Assembly (NCBI GenBank): GCA_024734555.1
Contig: JANPWX010000098.1
Span: forward strand, 865,668 to 929,667
Source of the DNA: Trochalopteron elliotii
Lineage: Eukaryota; Chordata; Aves; Passeriformes; Leiothrichidae
DNA length: 64,000 nt
Reading direction: 5' to 3'
Shown here one piece after another: positions 42,031 through 55,247 of this stretch; the first letter of the stretch is position 1; each line of letters begins with the position of its first letter. The translations under genes and the position numbers were made by a program. The notes below the pieces were generated by a model that was given only the letters and a program-made list of their open reading frames with translations, searched no databases and was not told the origin of the DNA.

Positions 42031-45000
42031 TATCAATAATTTCAGTGGAAATGCAGATAATCTCTTAAACTGAGCCACATTTGCTGAGGTAGGATTTTTG
42101 GATTTTTGAAAAAGCTGGAGACACTGGATGCTAAATGGCTGTTCAAAGTCCATAGGTGCTTTTCATTGATGGATAAGTATACCAATGCTCTAATCTTCAT
42201 TAATTATTTAGTTAGTAAATTTACATCTGGCACACAGTATTGAGAATGGCAGGGAAATCCTGCAGCATTTTGATGATATATCAACAATACAGCAAAAATC
42301 TAGAGAATCCTACTGTGTGCTGTATTGATGATGTGCATAAATATACCAGCTCAGGCACTTTCCTACACTGCTCTGCATTGGCTGGCTAGTCCTACCAGTA
42401 CTACATTGCAAGTGTTTGACCTCCCGAAGACCAAGGTTTTCCAAATGTTAACACAAAATTAACATGTTCGCTTTCCTAATAACATTTCAATATCCCTTGC
42501 CTTTAGTTCTCATTAAAATATGAACATTACTTCCAAGAAAAGAATATAAAGAAGCCATCTGGGATGTGGACTCCAGGTCTTTTGTGGTATTTCAGCATGG
42601 AGCCACTTGAGCAGCCCGCTTGTTTCTTTCCACATGCCCTCTGCCCCTGTATTTCAGGTGACACAGGAAAATCCAGTGTATTTTCCCTGTGTCCATGGGT
42701 TTGTTGAAATACCATAAACTCCTCCTCTTTCAGCAGCCACTGCCTCCCTGATGGCAAGGAGTTGTTGAGGCTCCCAGCTACAGCCATTGACTGATGTGAG
42801 GTTAAACCTGGAAATGCATTCTTTTTCTCATCTGTCACTTTTAATGTCTAACTATTTGATTGAGATTCAATTCTCCCTGCCTCCTTTCTCTCATAAAATG
42901 ATAATGAATGAGAGAGGTCCCATGCAATGACTACTTCAGGAGCAAGCATGGTAGATTTGCTTCATCTGCAGCAGCTGGAGTGGCAGAAAACAGGGCTTGA
43001 CTCAAGCCCACATGTTTATCTGCCATCACCTGGCTCTGGCTCACAGCTTCCCTGGCTTTGCCATAAGGCCTGGTCTCTTTGGAAACCTGTTTCTCTTTTT
43101 AGCTCTGTTCTTAACGCTAGTGTACCAAGCATCTGTGATCAGATCTCAAGTCTCAGCTGAAATGGTATAAAAGTGATGTAAGTGGGTGAGGGATTTTATG
43201 TATTTATTTAACAAAAAGTGTAGGTTTCCTGAAAGCCTGGGTGGCAGTGTGGCTTCTTCCTTCTCTTCACTAAGATCATCACTGGCACTTTTGTTGTCAG
43301 ACATATGAGAAATAAGACATTGATTTGTTTATAATATATGCCAAAACAACTCTGTGCACTTGTCTTGTTCTGATATAAAATTCCAATATTAACAGAACCT
43401 TTCTTCTTCTCTTCCCACTCTTTGAATCTGTATTTCTGCCACGACAAACAAAAATTTAAGTTCTTAGGAAAGTGGCATTTTTCCAGCCATTTTCAAGCAA
43501 TTCTTTCTCTTGACTAATTCATTGCTGAAGATGCTTTCTTCTGTAGAAGAGAGTTACAAGCCCCAGCTGTTCATGACCTGTTCAGTCCACTATACTCGGA
43601 CTCCTCTCCTGACCACGTGTGGTTGTAATAGCCTTTCTTTTAGCCATGACAGCACCATAGGAAAAGGGAGAACTGATGACAGAGAATTGCTCCTCCAACT
43701 AATGGAAATGCCCTTTTCCTTCAAGTGATTCTGTTGCTACTTTCAGTTACAAGAATCATTATCCCAAAAGGAAGGATTGCCTGCATGCCCTCCCTGCTTT
43801 ACCTGCTGACTTCAGGTTCCCATAAGGAGTGACAACATTACACCATTGTACATATTTGTATTGTATTTTTAAATTTGTGTCCCTTTTATCTTTATCTAGA
43901 TTGGTTTTGTTTGTGCAATGAAATTTCATTCAGGAGCTTTTAGCACACAAGCGTTCACAATCATGTGCAGTGTATGCTGACCATTCCACTTTTCTCCTGG
44001 TACCCCTGCCGTGGATGCAAACCCTATCCACACCTGGTTCTCTCCAAAGGACTTGCCCTGGCCCACAGGACAGTTTTTTAAGAACACAGTGACACTGCAT
44101 TAAATGCTTCTTGCTGAAAGAAAAGATCCAGATCACAAGTCCTGCAAACCAGGAATACAGAGTTTGAAACATCTCTGAGAGCTGTTGCTCAGGTCATGCA
44201 GGAGAACAAAAGGCAAAGCCTGCACTGGTGTTTCTACAGTAAACCTTTAATCCTGCAAGAAGTGGGGTGAGAAGGTACCAATAGCAGCAAGTGAGGTTTA
44301 AATTTGTCCTCTGATGTCCACCAGTAGAAATCCAAAACCATTTTATCTTCTCTGGAGTCTCTCCATGGATTGCGGCAGATACTTACCTAATTAAGACTAC
44401 TCAGTCCTTGGAGCTTTTACCCACGTGTATCCCTGTAGGACTGCCAAGAAAAATTAAAAGAACAGCAAACAAAATACCCTCATGGCTGACAACCAAATAG
44501 AGAATTCTTTTCTGATTCTAAAAAATAATTGGTCAGACAGACCCACAGCAGCCTAGAAGTACAGCTCACCAGCAAATCAAAGCATAAAAGTGGGGCAGCT
44601 GGAAGATGCACATGAATGGAAGGAAATAATGCAGCATAACTGCTTCTTTTTTGAGGCAATGGGACTTTGTGAAAAGATGTGCAGCATGTATCCCTACTCT
44701 TAGTTCAAGCATTAAAATACTTCTGACCTTTTAGAGCAGAAGATGTTTTTTCCAGGTACAAATTCTCTCTCTTCTAGCTTTCTACTTCCCTTATGAAAAT
44801 AATGTATTGTATTTGCCATTTGAACAACCTATCAAAACTAGGGGAAATATTTTCCTTCTAATTGATGTAGGACTCCTGATTTTAAGTCTTTTGTTGATTA
44901 CCCTAGACAGTAATGGGTTTACAAAATGCAGGCTTTATAGGCTTGAAAGGAAAAGTGCAAACAATCATGAGTCCACTCTACCTTCTTATTTTAGAAGCAA

Positions 45001-46429
45001 AATCCTGTTACTTAGATAGCAACCTTTACAGCTAATGTAATTACATCTCCATGTCTTTCTATTTATCATGTACAGAATGCCTGAATCCTCAGAAACAGAA
45101 ACAAGGAGGGACTGCAGAGCACCATGACTGTGTTAGCTAGATAGTGTATAGAAAGCTTGTAGTGTAATAGATGAAAATATAGTTGCTGAATTTAAAAATG
45201 ATCTTTTTGTTGATGGAATGATTTTAAAATTTTAGAATTGTGTAGACAAATCCCTTCAAAGATATAGTTCAAGATCCTTCATTTTACAGTTGCATATACA
45301 TAAGTTGAGGAATGCCTGTGATTTACTAAATTCAGCTTTGCACCACCCTTTCAAGGTAAGGTGATATTGTTTTAAAGATCTATATACATCACTCCTCCTA
45401 TAGTTATGGAGATCCTGTGACAGAATTAGGAATACATTTGACTTCCACATTTAACTTTCTTAACCCTGACTCCTTCATTTTCCCTCCTCAGCCTTGTGCC
45501 CCCTTTACTGCAAACCTACAACCAACCATCAGACAAGGGGGTCTTAATGAAATCAATACTCTGCTGTGTAACTGCAGTGAATTGCTGGAGCAGATCCATT
45601 TTGCATACAGAGTAAAATCATTGCCCAGTGATTCTGTATTTTCTGTACTAGAACTGATTGTTTAAAACTGTGGTTCAAAACCTTCACATTGTAGGTATAT
45701 ATTTCAAGTAGGCGGAAAAGGAGATAGTCAAGCAAATCTAGTTAAGTCCTAGTAGGAAGAGGACCCTGTCATGAGGGCTACCACCAGGCATTTATGTGGA
45801 AAAACTAAAAATGAATTTTTCCTTAGTGCCTCCTCCCTCTCTGTCAAGTCTGTTTTCATTGGAGATGTCTCCATTTAGTGACATGCCCACTTGGGCACGT
45901 CTTTGCTCTGCAACTCAAAAGAGCAAACAACCAAAAGAAACCCACATGCCCTGCAAACAAAGCCTAAAAAAGGAGCATAGCATTGGAGCATTATTTGATT
46001 ACTTGTCTTTATCTCACTAAAGAACAATTGCTTGCATGCATTAAAATCCACAGTGCCTGCCACCATCGATTTCCCAGAGACTTTACAAATTCCTGGCAGC
46101 ATGCATAAACGGGGGTTGAAGTTTGGAATGGGCTATTTTGATTAATCTACAGAATTTCACTAGGACTTGCAGATGTGTCTATTCTAAGGGGAAAAAAAAA
46201 GAAGAATTTAAGTTAAACTACAGCAGAGAACACAGTTTCCTGCAATTTGGCTGCTAGTTTGATTTAAACCAGTACTTACCTGGCTGACATGCATTTACTT
46301 TATCTTCTGTCCCTGTCAAGGAATAGATATAATCTGGTTTGCAATTTCTATGTATAAGACAAAGGCTTTATGACAGACGGGTTAAGATTTTGTTGCAAAG
46401 TCCAGACTTTTGTTTCTGAATAACTATTG

Positions 46430-46442
46430 TGCCACCTAGTGA
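46430..46442 (-). promoter_or_regulatory. CTCF-like motif, reverse orientation
   Basis: The minus strand reads TCACTAGGTGGCA, matching 12 of 13 positions of CCASYAGRKGGCR; the mismatch is at the first C. It is nearly identical to the forward motif at 15546-15558 and convergent with it, about 31 kb apart. Confidence 0.3.
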
Positions 46443-49046
46443 GTATTAAACTGCACTTTTAAATAGATGGAAAGATTGACTTTAAACACACTGGTGAATA
46501 AAGAAACAAAGTCTTTTTAAAAATATTTTGAGTGACATATTGAAATAAAAAGTATTTTCCCTTTTTTCTTGATAATTTACCAAAATGTTCCACTGAGGTA
46601 AAAAAATATTTCGTTTCAACCATAATATAACACTTTGTTAGCAATTGTATTAAAGAAATATAATACATAAAAAGGATGCACAGAGAACTCTTCACCTCCC
46701 CACTAATAAATCCATTCCAATAAATTACTAGCACAATTCATAAGCTTATCAGTGTGAAAAGGTATCCCCAAATCTCAGATAATAGGAATTTCCATTCCAT
46801 AAAACAGTTAAATAAATAAATACACTGAAAATGTTATTTTCTGACCAACTGTGACACGACAACTTGGAACAAGAAAAAAATGCTTTAACACATTATTATG
46901 ATTGCATGCTCTAAGGCATTATTTAGACAAAATAATAAGCAGGTTTTTTTATTAAAATCATAACATTCTGACACAAAGTTTTTCATAAAATTTCCTTTTC
47001 CATATAAATAGTTTGTGCCCAAAAGGTATTAGTCAGCAGCTATTTCTTAGTGATTTTTCTCCTCTAGCTGAAACTTCTCAACAGGGTTGTGGGGGTTCTT
47101 TTCTTTTGCTTTTTAAGTAAACCATCTGTCCTGTGTGGGAGTATTGGGTTTGCCACAGTAGATAGCAGTAATATTTCAATCACCAAAGCCAATAACAATA
47201 AATTTCACTTAACAGAGCATTTCCTAACATTTTTCAAGTCACCTTATTGCATCCTATGTTAAATTGCCACAACAAAAACCAAAGTAGATAGTCTGCTCTT
47301 TTAATAACTGCATGCAGTGCCATAGTTACAGTAGAAAACCTGGTGGTCAGCAATAGTTCAGTTTAGAAACTTTTAGATTCTCTGACACTCCAGGGAAGTT
47401 CAAATTCATGTTGTTTAATGCATTTAAATGATGCATGTTAGAGATCTTTTGTATAACAGGACCTGACACCAGGTAAACATGACATCACCTCCAGAGACTT
47501 GGGTAGCTCGATGCCAGACCTTGATGGAAACACAAATACTTTTATAATTTTCCCTCAATGAACAATGAAATAGACCTCATCTTCTTTCAGCACTTTTTGT
47601 TACATAATATCTGAGATTCACTTCTAAGCTATGAGAAAATGGAATTAATTTCTGAAGGTAAAAACCATATTGTTTTAAAAAGCAGAAAATCTGTGGTTTG
47701 AGAAGGCTTTTTTTACAGTTCTGTTTTGTTGTTGTTTGGGCTATTTATTTTCCCACCATGAAAAGGATTTCCAGAAAAAAATATTTTCAATTTTCTGGTT
47801 TCAATACTTGACAGACATTTTGTCATTTCATTTTCTTCTTGCAGACAAATGAAATTGAAAAGGTTGTGTCAGGTGTCAGGTGAGCTTCTTTAGAGCTCAA
47901 TTTCCAGGCTCTCTGAATTTTTTGATGCCTGAAAAGTGTTTGTACAGTGTTTCAGTTTTCTCTGGGGGTGTGTTGTGTAGTGAGCAAAAAGAAAAAGCGA
48001 AAGTTTCTTCCTTTTTAAGGCATAACCAATTGATTACTTAATTTTAAAGCAGTACCATTTAAGATAGTAAAGAGATCTGCCTATGAGGTCTGTTGTACCC
48101 CATTAAGGTTCTTAATGGCTAATATTCACATTAAATATAGAATTTTAATGCATACAAGTATTACTAAAAGTAGGACAAGATTACAAATGTAATAACATTT
48201 ATTTTACTTTTTCTAGAATTGATAACAAGCTCTTCTCAATGTCAATACGCTCAAACATGGTTATTTGTATAGAGGATGATGCCATTTCAGTAAAAGAGGA
48301 AGAATCATTTGCAAGGCTTGATTTTTTTCTCTTTAGACACTTTTTCCATTTTGATTCAAGGTGTTCTAGCATTTAGCAGCATCTGGGAGAATTATACTAT
48401 TAAGCCTAAGAGTTCCCATTACTTTATTCCACATAGTGAACATTTTAATGTGACTTTAAATATCTCATTGGGGGGATTACCTGTGGAGCCAATGGACAGT
48501 GTTTCATAAAGATAGAGCTGAAAATCTAGATCACAACTCTGATCCAACATTATACTTACTAACAAAATGTTAATAAATCCTGGGTTTAAAAGTGCATATA
48601 TAAAAAAATACTGAAACAAAGTCTCTAAGATGGACAGGTTTTATTCATTGGAAAAATATGCACTACTCACAAATAGAGGAGATAATTGAATGGCCTGTGT
48701 TCTTCTTCCATTTAGATCTAATACCATATTTATATTCAGTGTAATAAACCCTTTTTCCAACCTTTCCTGTTCCCAGATATCTGCAAAGTCAGTTTGCAGT
48801 GGTTTGCACAAAGTGAGTAAAACTCTCAGTATTTGTAATTCTTACTAACTTCAGGCTGCATGACGGTTTCCTCCAATATCAGTTAGACAGGTGGGGTGTA
48901 ATTCTAATAAAGCTTCCTGAAACTGCCCAGAATTTAAATAATTTCTTCTCTTTATAGAATTGTACCTCATAGATTTACCTGAGCTGATAGTCAATATTTA
49001 CTGTAATCTTAATTAGGCAATACTTGATTTGCTCTGGTTTTCAAGC

Positions 49047-49163
49047 ATTCTAGACATGTCCAAACTAGACAAAATTCTAGACATGTCCAAGCTCAGGCTT
49101 CTGGAGATTTCACTTTGTTCTGTGTGAATTGTTTAGACAATAGCCACTAAGTGGACATGTCCA
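49047..49163. promoter_or_regulatory. Cluster of three p53-type half-sites
   Basis: Three perfect RRRCWWGYYY decamers: AGACATGTCC at 49052-49061 and 49079-49088, and GGACATGTCC at 49153-49162. The first two sit in an exact 17-base direct repeat (49047-49063 and 49074-49090). The spacer between them is 17 bases, wider than the 0-13 normally accepted for a strong p53 element, so function is uncertain. Confidence 0.3.
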
Positions 49164-50462
49164 TGAAGAAAGACAGGTGCCCTTCCTTTGGCAAATCTGC
49201 TGCTGCTACGTGTGAGAAACCTGCACTGCCCTGAGGCCTGTCACAAGTGAGATTGGTAGCTCATTTCTGAAACTTCTAGGAATCATTTTAGAGGATTTCA
49301 AGATAGGATTATTTTGAAACTGAAAGTCATGGTGTGAATGAGTGTTGGGTCACAGAGTAAATAAATAGTAAATAGTAGAGAAACATTTATTCAGTAAATC
49401 TGTAAAATCACTGTTCTTTAACTATGCAGACTAGGATGTATATTTGTTATGGATGGCAGATTTGTAAAAAAAATTATGCAAGAGAATTATACCAGTTGTA
49501 TAATAAATTCAATCTTTTATGGAAGTCTTAAGTGAAAGAGATCAGAAATGCATATCTGGATTTTTGCACAGATGCAGTGTCTGAGATTTTTCCTCTCTGG
49601 TCCTAATGACAACACAGTATTTATTCTTATTTTTGAGGCCACGTAAATAAGCAGATGTTTCTACTGAAGTCACTGGCCATAAAAGTACATTAATATTCAA
49701 AGTTACTTTTCTATCATAATACAAAAACCCTCAGGGAAGAGTTCATACTACAAGAAGTAAGGTGTTTGGAAGAGCGAATTCTTAAACACGGTTTAAGCAA
49801 TCACATCCCAGAGGATGTTGCAAGTACAGCTGGGCAATATGAACATAAGTGTCTCAGTCCTAGTGAAGGAGGTGGTAAATGTTTGGCAAAAGCTAACTGG
49901 CAAGTTAAGGCACAGAAGAGGCTCTTCCCATGGTCCTGCTTTAGCGTGTAATTCCTGGCTGTGCCAGGTACACAGACTCAGGTACTCGCAGTCTGGCATC
50001 CTTAGGTGTCCCAGCAGGAACACTTGAAGTAGCATCCCCTTGTCTCTGCCCCCAGGAGGGATGCTCCTTTCCTCTGACTGCAGGATTGCAAGGGAGGTGG
50101 ATCAGGTAGCTCAGTGCTATGCATTAGGTTCTCTGTACACTCTTCAAAGTAAAGAGAAGGATCCATATGATTAGAGAAATGAGTTCCTAATTTGCTCATG
50201 CTAGACCTTGCACAAGCAGCAGAAGTAGAGAAAGCAAACAATAAGCAAATCTAATTCATTAATCACAAAAGGGATTTTAAAGCACTGGTATTTAATATAG
50301 GTGAATTTGGAAAAAAAAAAAATTATGGATGCAAAATGGAAGAGTTTAGGTTGAACTGTACTAGGATATGTTTGACTGAACATTATCTGTATCAAGTTGA
50401 TAGCTAATTAGTGAAAGATATAGTCTTCCCTTATAACAATATTTGGAATAATGTGACAAAAT

Positions 50463-50632
50463 TATGTGTATATGTAGCTACAGATACATGTGTGTGTGTG
50501 TATACACATAAGTGTATATATATGTATACTTTCATCTGCAGCTCTATATACATGTACTTGTCACACTATATGTGACATACATTTCTATGTAGATATACTT
50601 ATGTGTATATATCTATCTATGTAAGAGTATAT
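50463..50632. repeat. TG/TA-rich simple-sequence tract
   Basis: Alternating purine-pyrimidine sequence with short (TG)n, (TA)n and TATC units, interrupted in the middle. Z-DNA-prone composition; no gene content. Confidence 0.75.
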
Positions 50633-53600
50633 GATAATCACTCATTTGTTTTTATCTACTGTGAATGTGCAAGACAGTGGCCAGGATTTTTCCTGATGTG
50701 CTTGATTTCTATGGTTCTGTATTCTCATTCTGCAAAGAAGAAAAACTATATTTAGTGTAATATGTTTAATAGAAGTGTAATTTAGTCATGGTAAATCTAA
50801 AGTCATGTTCACTGATAATTACACTGTGCTCCCTGTTGCCACATAAACATTCATATGGAAACCTGTACTTTGTGTACTTAGTGCTACACTAACTTCAATG
50901 AGATACTATTACCATAAAACTGTGAATGCTTTCATCTTTCATTGCAAGCTTTTAAAATTCTTTATTAAAAATACACTCTATTTTGAAAAAAAAAACCAAA
51001 AACGACCAACAAAAAAACCTCTGTGTGTTTTGAAAAATTGTTATACATAATCTTGCTAATAATCTTAGGAAGAACTTACAATTCAGATGTATATTTTTTA
51101 TTTTACCAAATAATACTTTTGGAACAAAGTATATGAGCTAGTTTAGGTAACTGTATTAAGCATTCTGAAGGCTTCCTTTCTCTGTGTTAGAAAAGACCTT
51201 TATAAATCACTGCATGGAGCTCTCTTCTGTTTAGGCTAATGTGTATATAAAAGCAGTGCAGAAGAAAATGGAAAAATAAGGTAAACAATTTTCCTGTCTG
51301 TGTAAACAGATGCAACGTGAAATTCTTCAGCCGTAAAGGCTTTCTAGTTTTGAGCCAAACCCATAGATTTTCATCTCACTTCCCAGAAAATGCTTCTTAG
51401 AGCCCTTTAAAGACAGCAAGGAAAACAAAGATTTTGGTAAGATGTGGAGTATTCACAAAAGCATTTAAATATGAAATAAGCAGGGAGAAATTAAATGCAC
51501 TGAAAATGTATGGCAGAATTTACTGTCTATTCTGTTTTACTTTCTGTTTACAGCAATGTGCAATAAATTAGACTAGTCAAAATTTCAGGCTTTTAAATCT
51601 GGATTATACCCAATTATTGAAATCATTGACCATTTTTGTAGATGCTTTCTCCTGCCCTTCCAGTCAGTCTTAGTGGGATATCAAATATCTCACTCCCTCT
51701 GGCTGGGCAGGGAGCAGAGGTATGCTGGATGAATGTGTATGAGAGGCTATATAGCCCTTGTCTGTACATTGCCTACACTTTTTCTGAATAATCCTGGGAA
51801 ATGTACATTGCATCTGGTGTTCTCTGGCCTGTACCTTTCATAAGATCCTATTAAAAAGCAGAAACAAGAACAAAAAGACTCAAACCCACAGGCAATAGCA
51901 TTACTATGATCTTAGGTAAGTAATTATATATTCTTAGTCTAAAAGAAGTCTCCTTTGCTACTCCCTGCCTTGAAATTGTAATGTAGTGTATCATACCAAT
52001 GATTTGTAAATTTGTATCATGGTATGTAAACCTATAATCATTTCACAGTTTGGTTTGTTCGCCTCACTCAGACAGTGCTGCAGTGTTTGTTTTACCAGAG
52101 TATGTGTGGCTGCTTTCCCAGTTGGTCACACATCATTCTGTCTGAGCTTGGCTTGCTGGGCAGGCACTGGTGGCTGCACTGTGAATCCCTCTGTCGTCTT
52201 GTCAAACCCACCACACTCTTACCCTGTAGCACTTATACAGAAAGCAGAAACTGCATGGCAGCTTTGGAAAATGGTGGATAATGTAGCTTGCTTTGGCTTC
52301 CTAAAGGCAAGAAAATCTGATTGTGCTGATCTGGTATGTTATAGTGGTGGTGGTGGTAGTGATACTTTCTTTTTTCTGTGCAGATGAACATACGGTTAAT
52401 ACATTTTTTATTGAATTAAATGGTTTAATTACAGGAGCTTGTAGAAGACACAGAATAACAAAAGACTGTACTATCATCCCACTAGCACTTCCATTTTATC
52501 AAATAGTGCAGACAATGCGAGTTTAGGGTTCCCTTTAATCCCTGCAGAGTTTAAAAAGCTGAATTTCAGATGCAGGATTGCACTGGACAGCAGGAGACAG
52601 ATGGCGGGTTGTTCTCAGTTTCTCCTTTTCCTCAGTTCCTGGACTGCTAAACCCTGTGCAGATTGTCATTGAAACAATAACTTAGACAAGCTACTTTGAA
52701 GTCCAGATGTGAAAGAACTGACCTGAGAAAGTAAGGTTTGGTTCCAGAACTTCTTCAGTGTGTGCAAGACTGCAGATGAATTACGATGATCCCAGGACTC
52801 CTCATCATGAGTCTTGTGAATCATGGCATTTCTGAAAGGATTTATCATTACATTTCCATTGGAACTCCATTTCAAAGTCTACAGTTATACAGAATTCACA
52901 ATTGGTTTATGGACTTAGTTAATAGATAGTGTGACATTTACATACTAATTTTGAAAGTTTATTTGTATCTCTTATGTGGCATTTGGTTCAGACTTCCAAG
53001 GCTACCACTCAGATTAGTTCATGGTTGTGTTATACAGTGAAAATGGGAACTACTACCTAACTGTTAACTATTTTTATGTCCTAGTAATACTGTTATTTTT
53101 TACCATCACTTCTAAGTGATATTGTTTTTTATTCTATCCATTTCAGTGGAAGTTGGGTCTCCTTTATTGCTATATTCTTCCTGATCTTTTCTTGTGTGTT
53201 AGAAGATATAAGCTTGTCTTCTTTTATGAAAAAGCAGCATAATGATGTCGTTGCCATCTAAATGTACCTGTCAGACTTTTCAACCAATACTGGACTGGAT
53301 TGGCTGTTGCCCTACACAGGTTTTAGAAATTTATGGCTGCAGAGCGGATGCTTTCTGGCTTCCATCCTCTGCTCTCCGTCCCTAGTGTGAGTGAAGGAAG
53401 ATCTGCACCCTATAACATTAATAATTTCTGGCATATATTTAGCAAACATCATTATTTGAGATCTCTCTCATACTATTCTGGTTTTGACCTCATCCTGTCT
53501 GACATCTCCGGAAAAAATGCCTGCTTCCTAAATAAAACATTGCAAGAAGGATGGTTTCCAGCAGTCCTGTCTTACCAGTTTTCCTTTTAGAAGCTGAACT

Positions 53601-55162
53601 GCTCTGAGTTTTCAATCATTCTATTGGGAAAAGACTTAAAATTTAACTGTGTGATTTACCAGACCAATATTTATTCATTATTATTGTGTTCATATTCTGA
53701 GTTGTACAGTGGTGAATGCATTAAAAGTGGATTGAATTAGATTATAATGTGGCATCTTCACTGTAACCTTGTGTTACTATTAGTGAAAAGAAACAATAAT
53801 ACCTCATTTACACTAGATATCGAAATAGGGGAAAGCTTTGTGTTAGTTATTGTGCATGAGTGAAGGAAAGGAATTGCTGATCTATTTACTGCATATGTCA
53901 AGGAAACTGCACCACTTAAAATCACATAGCTTCATAACAAAACCAAGTACAATTCAAGGGAAAGCAGAATTCAGAAATTAATTAGAAAAACAGAACCAAA
54001 CCCTCCTCTTTTGGGTAAATATTTTTGTGTAAGTCTGTGTATTGCGATAATCATTATTATCTCATGCCATTGTGTATTGACTCTGGAAGGACTCACATTT
54101 AGCAAACAAACAAACATTGACAGCATATTTTGCTCACCATTTACAGTCAATGGTGGACTTCTTCATCAGAGCTGTTTCTTCTTGATCATATAATTCCTTT
54201 ATTACTATGCATCCAGTCAGCTGACTAGAGAAGCTAATGAAATAAGAGAAATGCAAATTCCTATTCTGAGCATGTTTTCATTTTATGTTAGTACCTGGGG
54301 AAAAGGATTAAAACTTAATTATGAATCTCTTTCATGCTTTTTTTTCCCTATTTTCCTTAAGTGTTTAATGATTGCTTTAACATACATCTGCCAAAGGTTT
54401 TTTTCCTAACTCTAGAGACCATAGTTTCAAAGGAACTTGTACCACGTGTTGCCCCCAATGAAATTTTGAAGCCATTAGATGTGCAAAATCCTTAGTCCAA
54501 GTATAAAAATCTACATTAAAAAAATGAATAGTGACATTTGCAAAAAGTGCTAATGAAAACTTTTAGTGCTTATATCAGATAGCCGAAAGGTAACTGAAAA
54601 TGGGAAGAATTTTGCAGCTTCACAGGTTAGTGTGGCTTGACACACTGAAATGATGCTGGCTTGTATCTCTATAGTTTAAGGAAAGGCAGAACAATATTTT
54701 CATTTGTCAACAGCTATGGCTGGAGGCAGCAGAGGCTGTGGCTCTGTTTTGCTAGAGCCAAGATGGCACTGGGAACCAGTGTTGATTGGAACTTGGAAGA
54801 TTTGTGGCTTCATATGATTGGAACTTAATTTTTGAAGGCTTCAGGATAGTGGATTTTTGAGATGTTGAGCTCAGGACAGATTCAGCAGGGAGTGTTTTAA
54901 TTCAGAATTAGAGTTAGGGAGCATTTTAGTACTACTGTGGGTTCAAATTTTCTTGGGATTTTGGTTCCTCTGTTATTGAATATTTATAAGGAAACACAAT
55001 GTCATCTCTATAAAGAGCTCAGATTAATCACTGTCTGGAAAGTGAGTAATATCACATACAGGTTTGATTTGAAATGTGTCACAGGCAGCTTGGCTTTTTA
55101 AAGACATCTTTCAAAATGCTAAAGTGATTTTATGTACAAGTATGAGGATGATTATTTATTTA

Positions 55163-55211
55163 ACATCTTCACCTGTTCATTTCATTTTTGTTTGGTTTTT
55201 CTCTGCTACAG
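55163..55211 (+). promoter_or_regulatory. CHRM3: 3' splice site before the CHRM3 coding exon
   Basis: A pyrimidine-rich stretch of about 25 bases runs into CTGCTACAG, with the AG at 55210-55211. A plausible branch point (TTAAC, A at 55163) lies 48 bases upstream. The exon would start at 55212, leaving 19 bases of 5'UTR before the start codon. A second CAG at 55219-55221 could act as a tandem acceptor 10 bases downstream. The M3-like protein similarity begins just after this site, which supports it. Confidence 0.75.
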
Positions 55212-55214
55212 ACT

Positions 55215-55247
55215 ATGTCAGAGAGCCACAATGATCATGCAAAATAA
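55215..55247 (+). CDS. Upstream ORF overlapping the CHRM3 start
   Basis: A 10-codon frame ([10 protein letters not shown], stop TAA at 55245-55247) begins 16 bases before the receptor start, in another reading frame, and ends after it. Its AUG has A at -3 and U at +4, a fair context. It also spans the second in-frame receptor AUG at 55237. If ribosomes used it they would pass both receptor starts, so it could only lower receptor output. It is a predicted regulatory uORF, not a functional peptide gene. Confidence 0.35.
   Translation: MSESHNDHAK

Larger units (their letters stand above)
33979..55162. other. Non-coding DNA, probable CHRM3 upstream intron (part 5)
   Basis: About 21 kb up to the coding exon. 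No second gene recognised. It holds homopolymers at 34831-34859, 36533-36573, 38042-38055 and 41392-41406, a short TA/TG repeat at 39987-40012, a 30-base tandem duplication at 41971-42030, a hairpin at 42280-42332, a CTCF-like motif at 46430-46442, a p53 half-site cluster at 49052-49162, and a TG/TA tract at 50463-50632. GC-richer patches with chance open frames occur near 40330-40600, 49780-50110 and 52040-52360. Confidence 0.5.
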
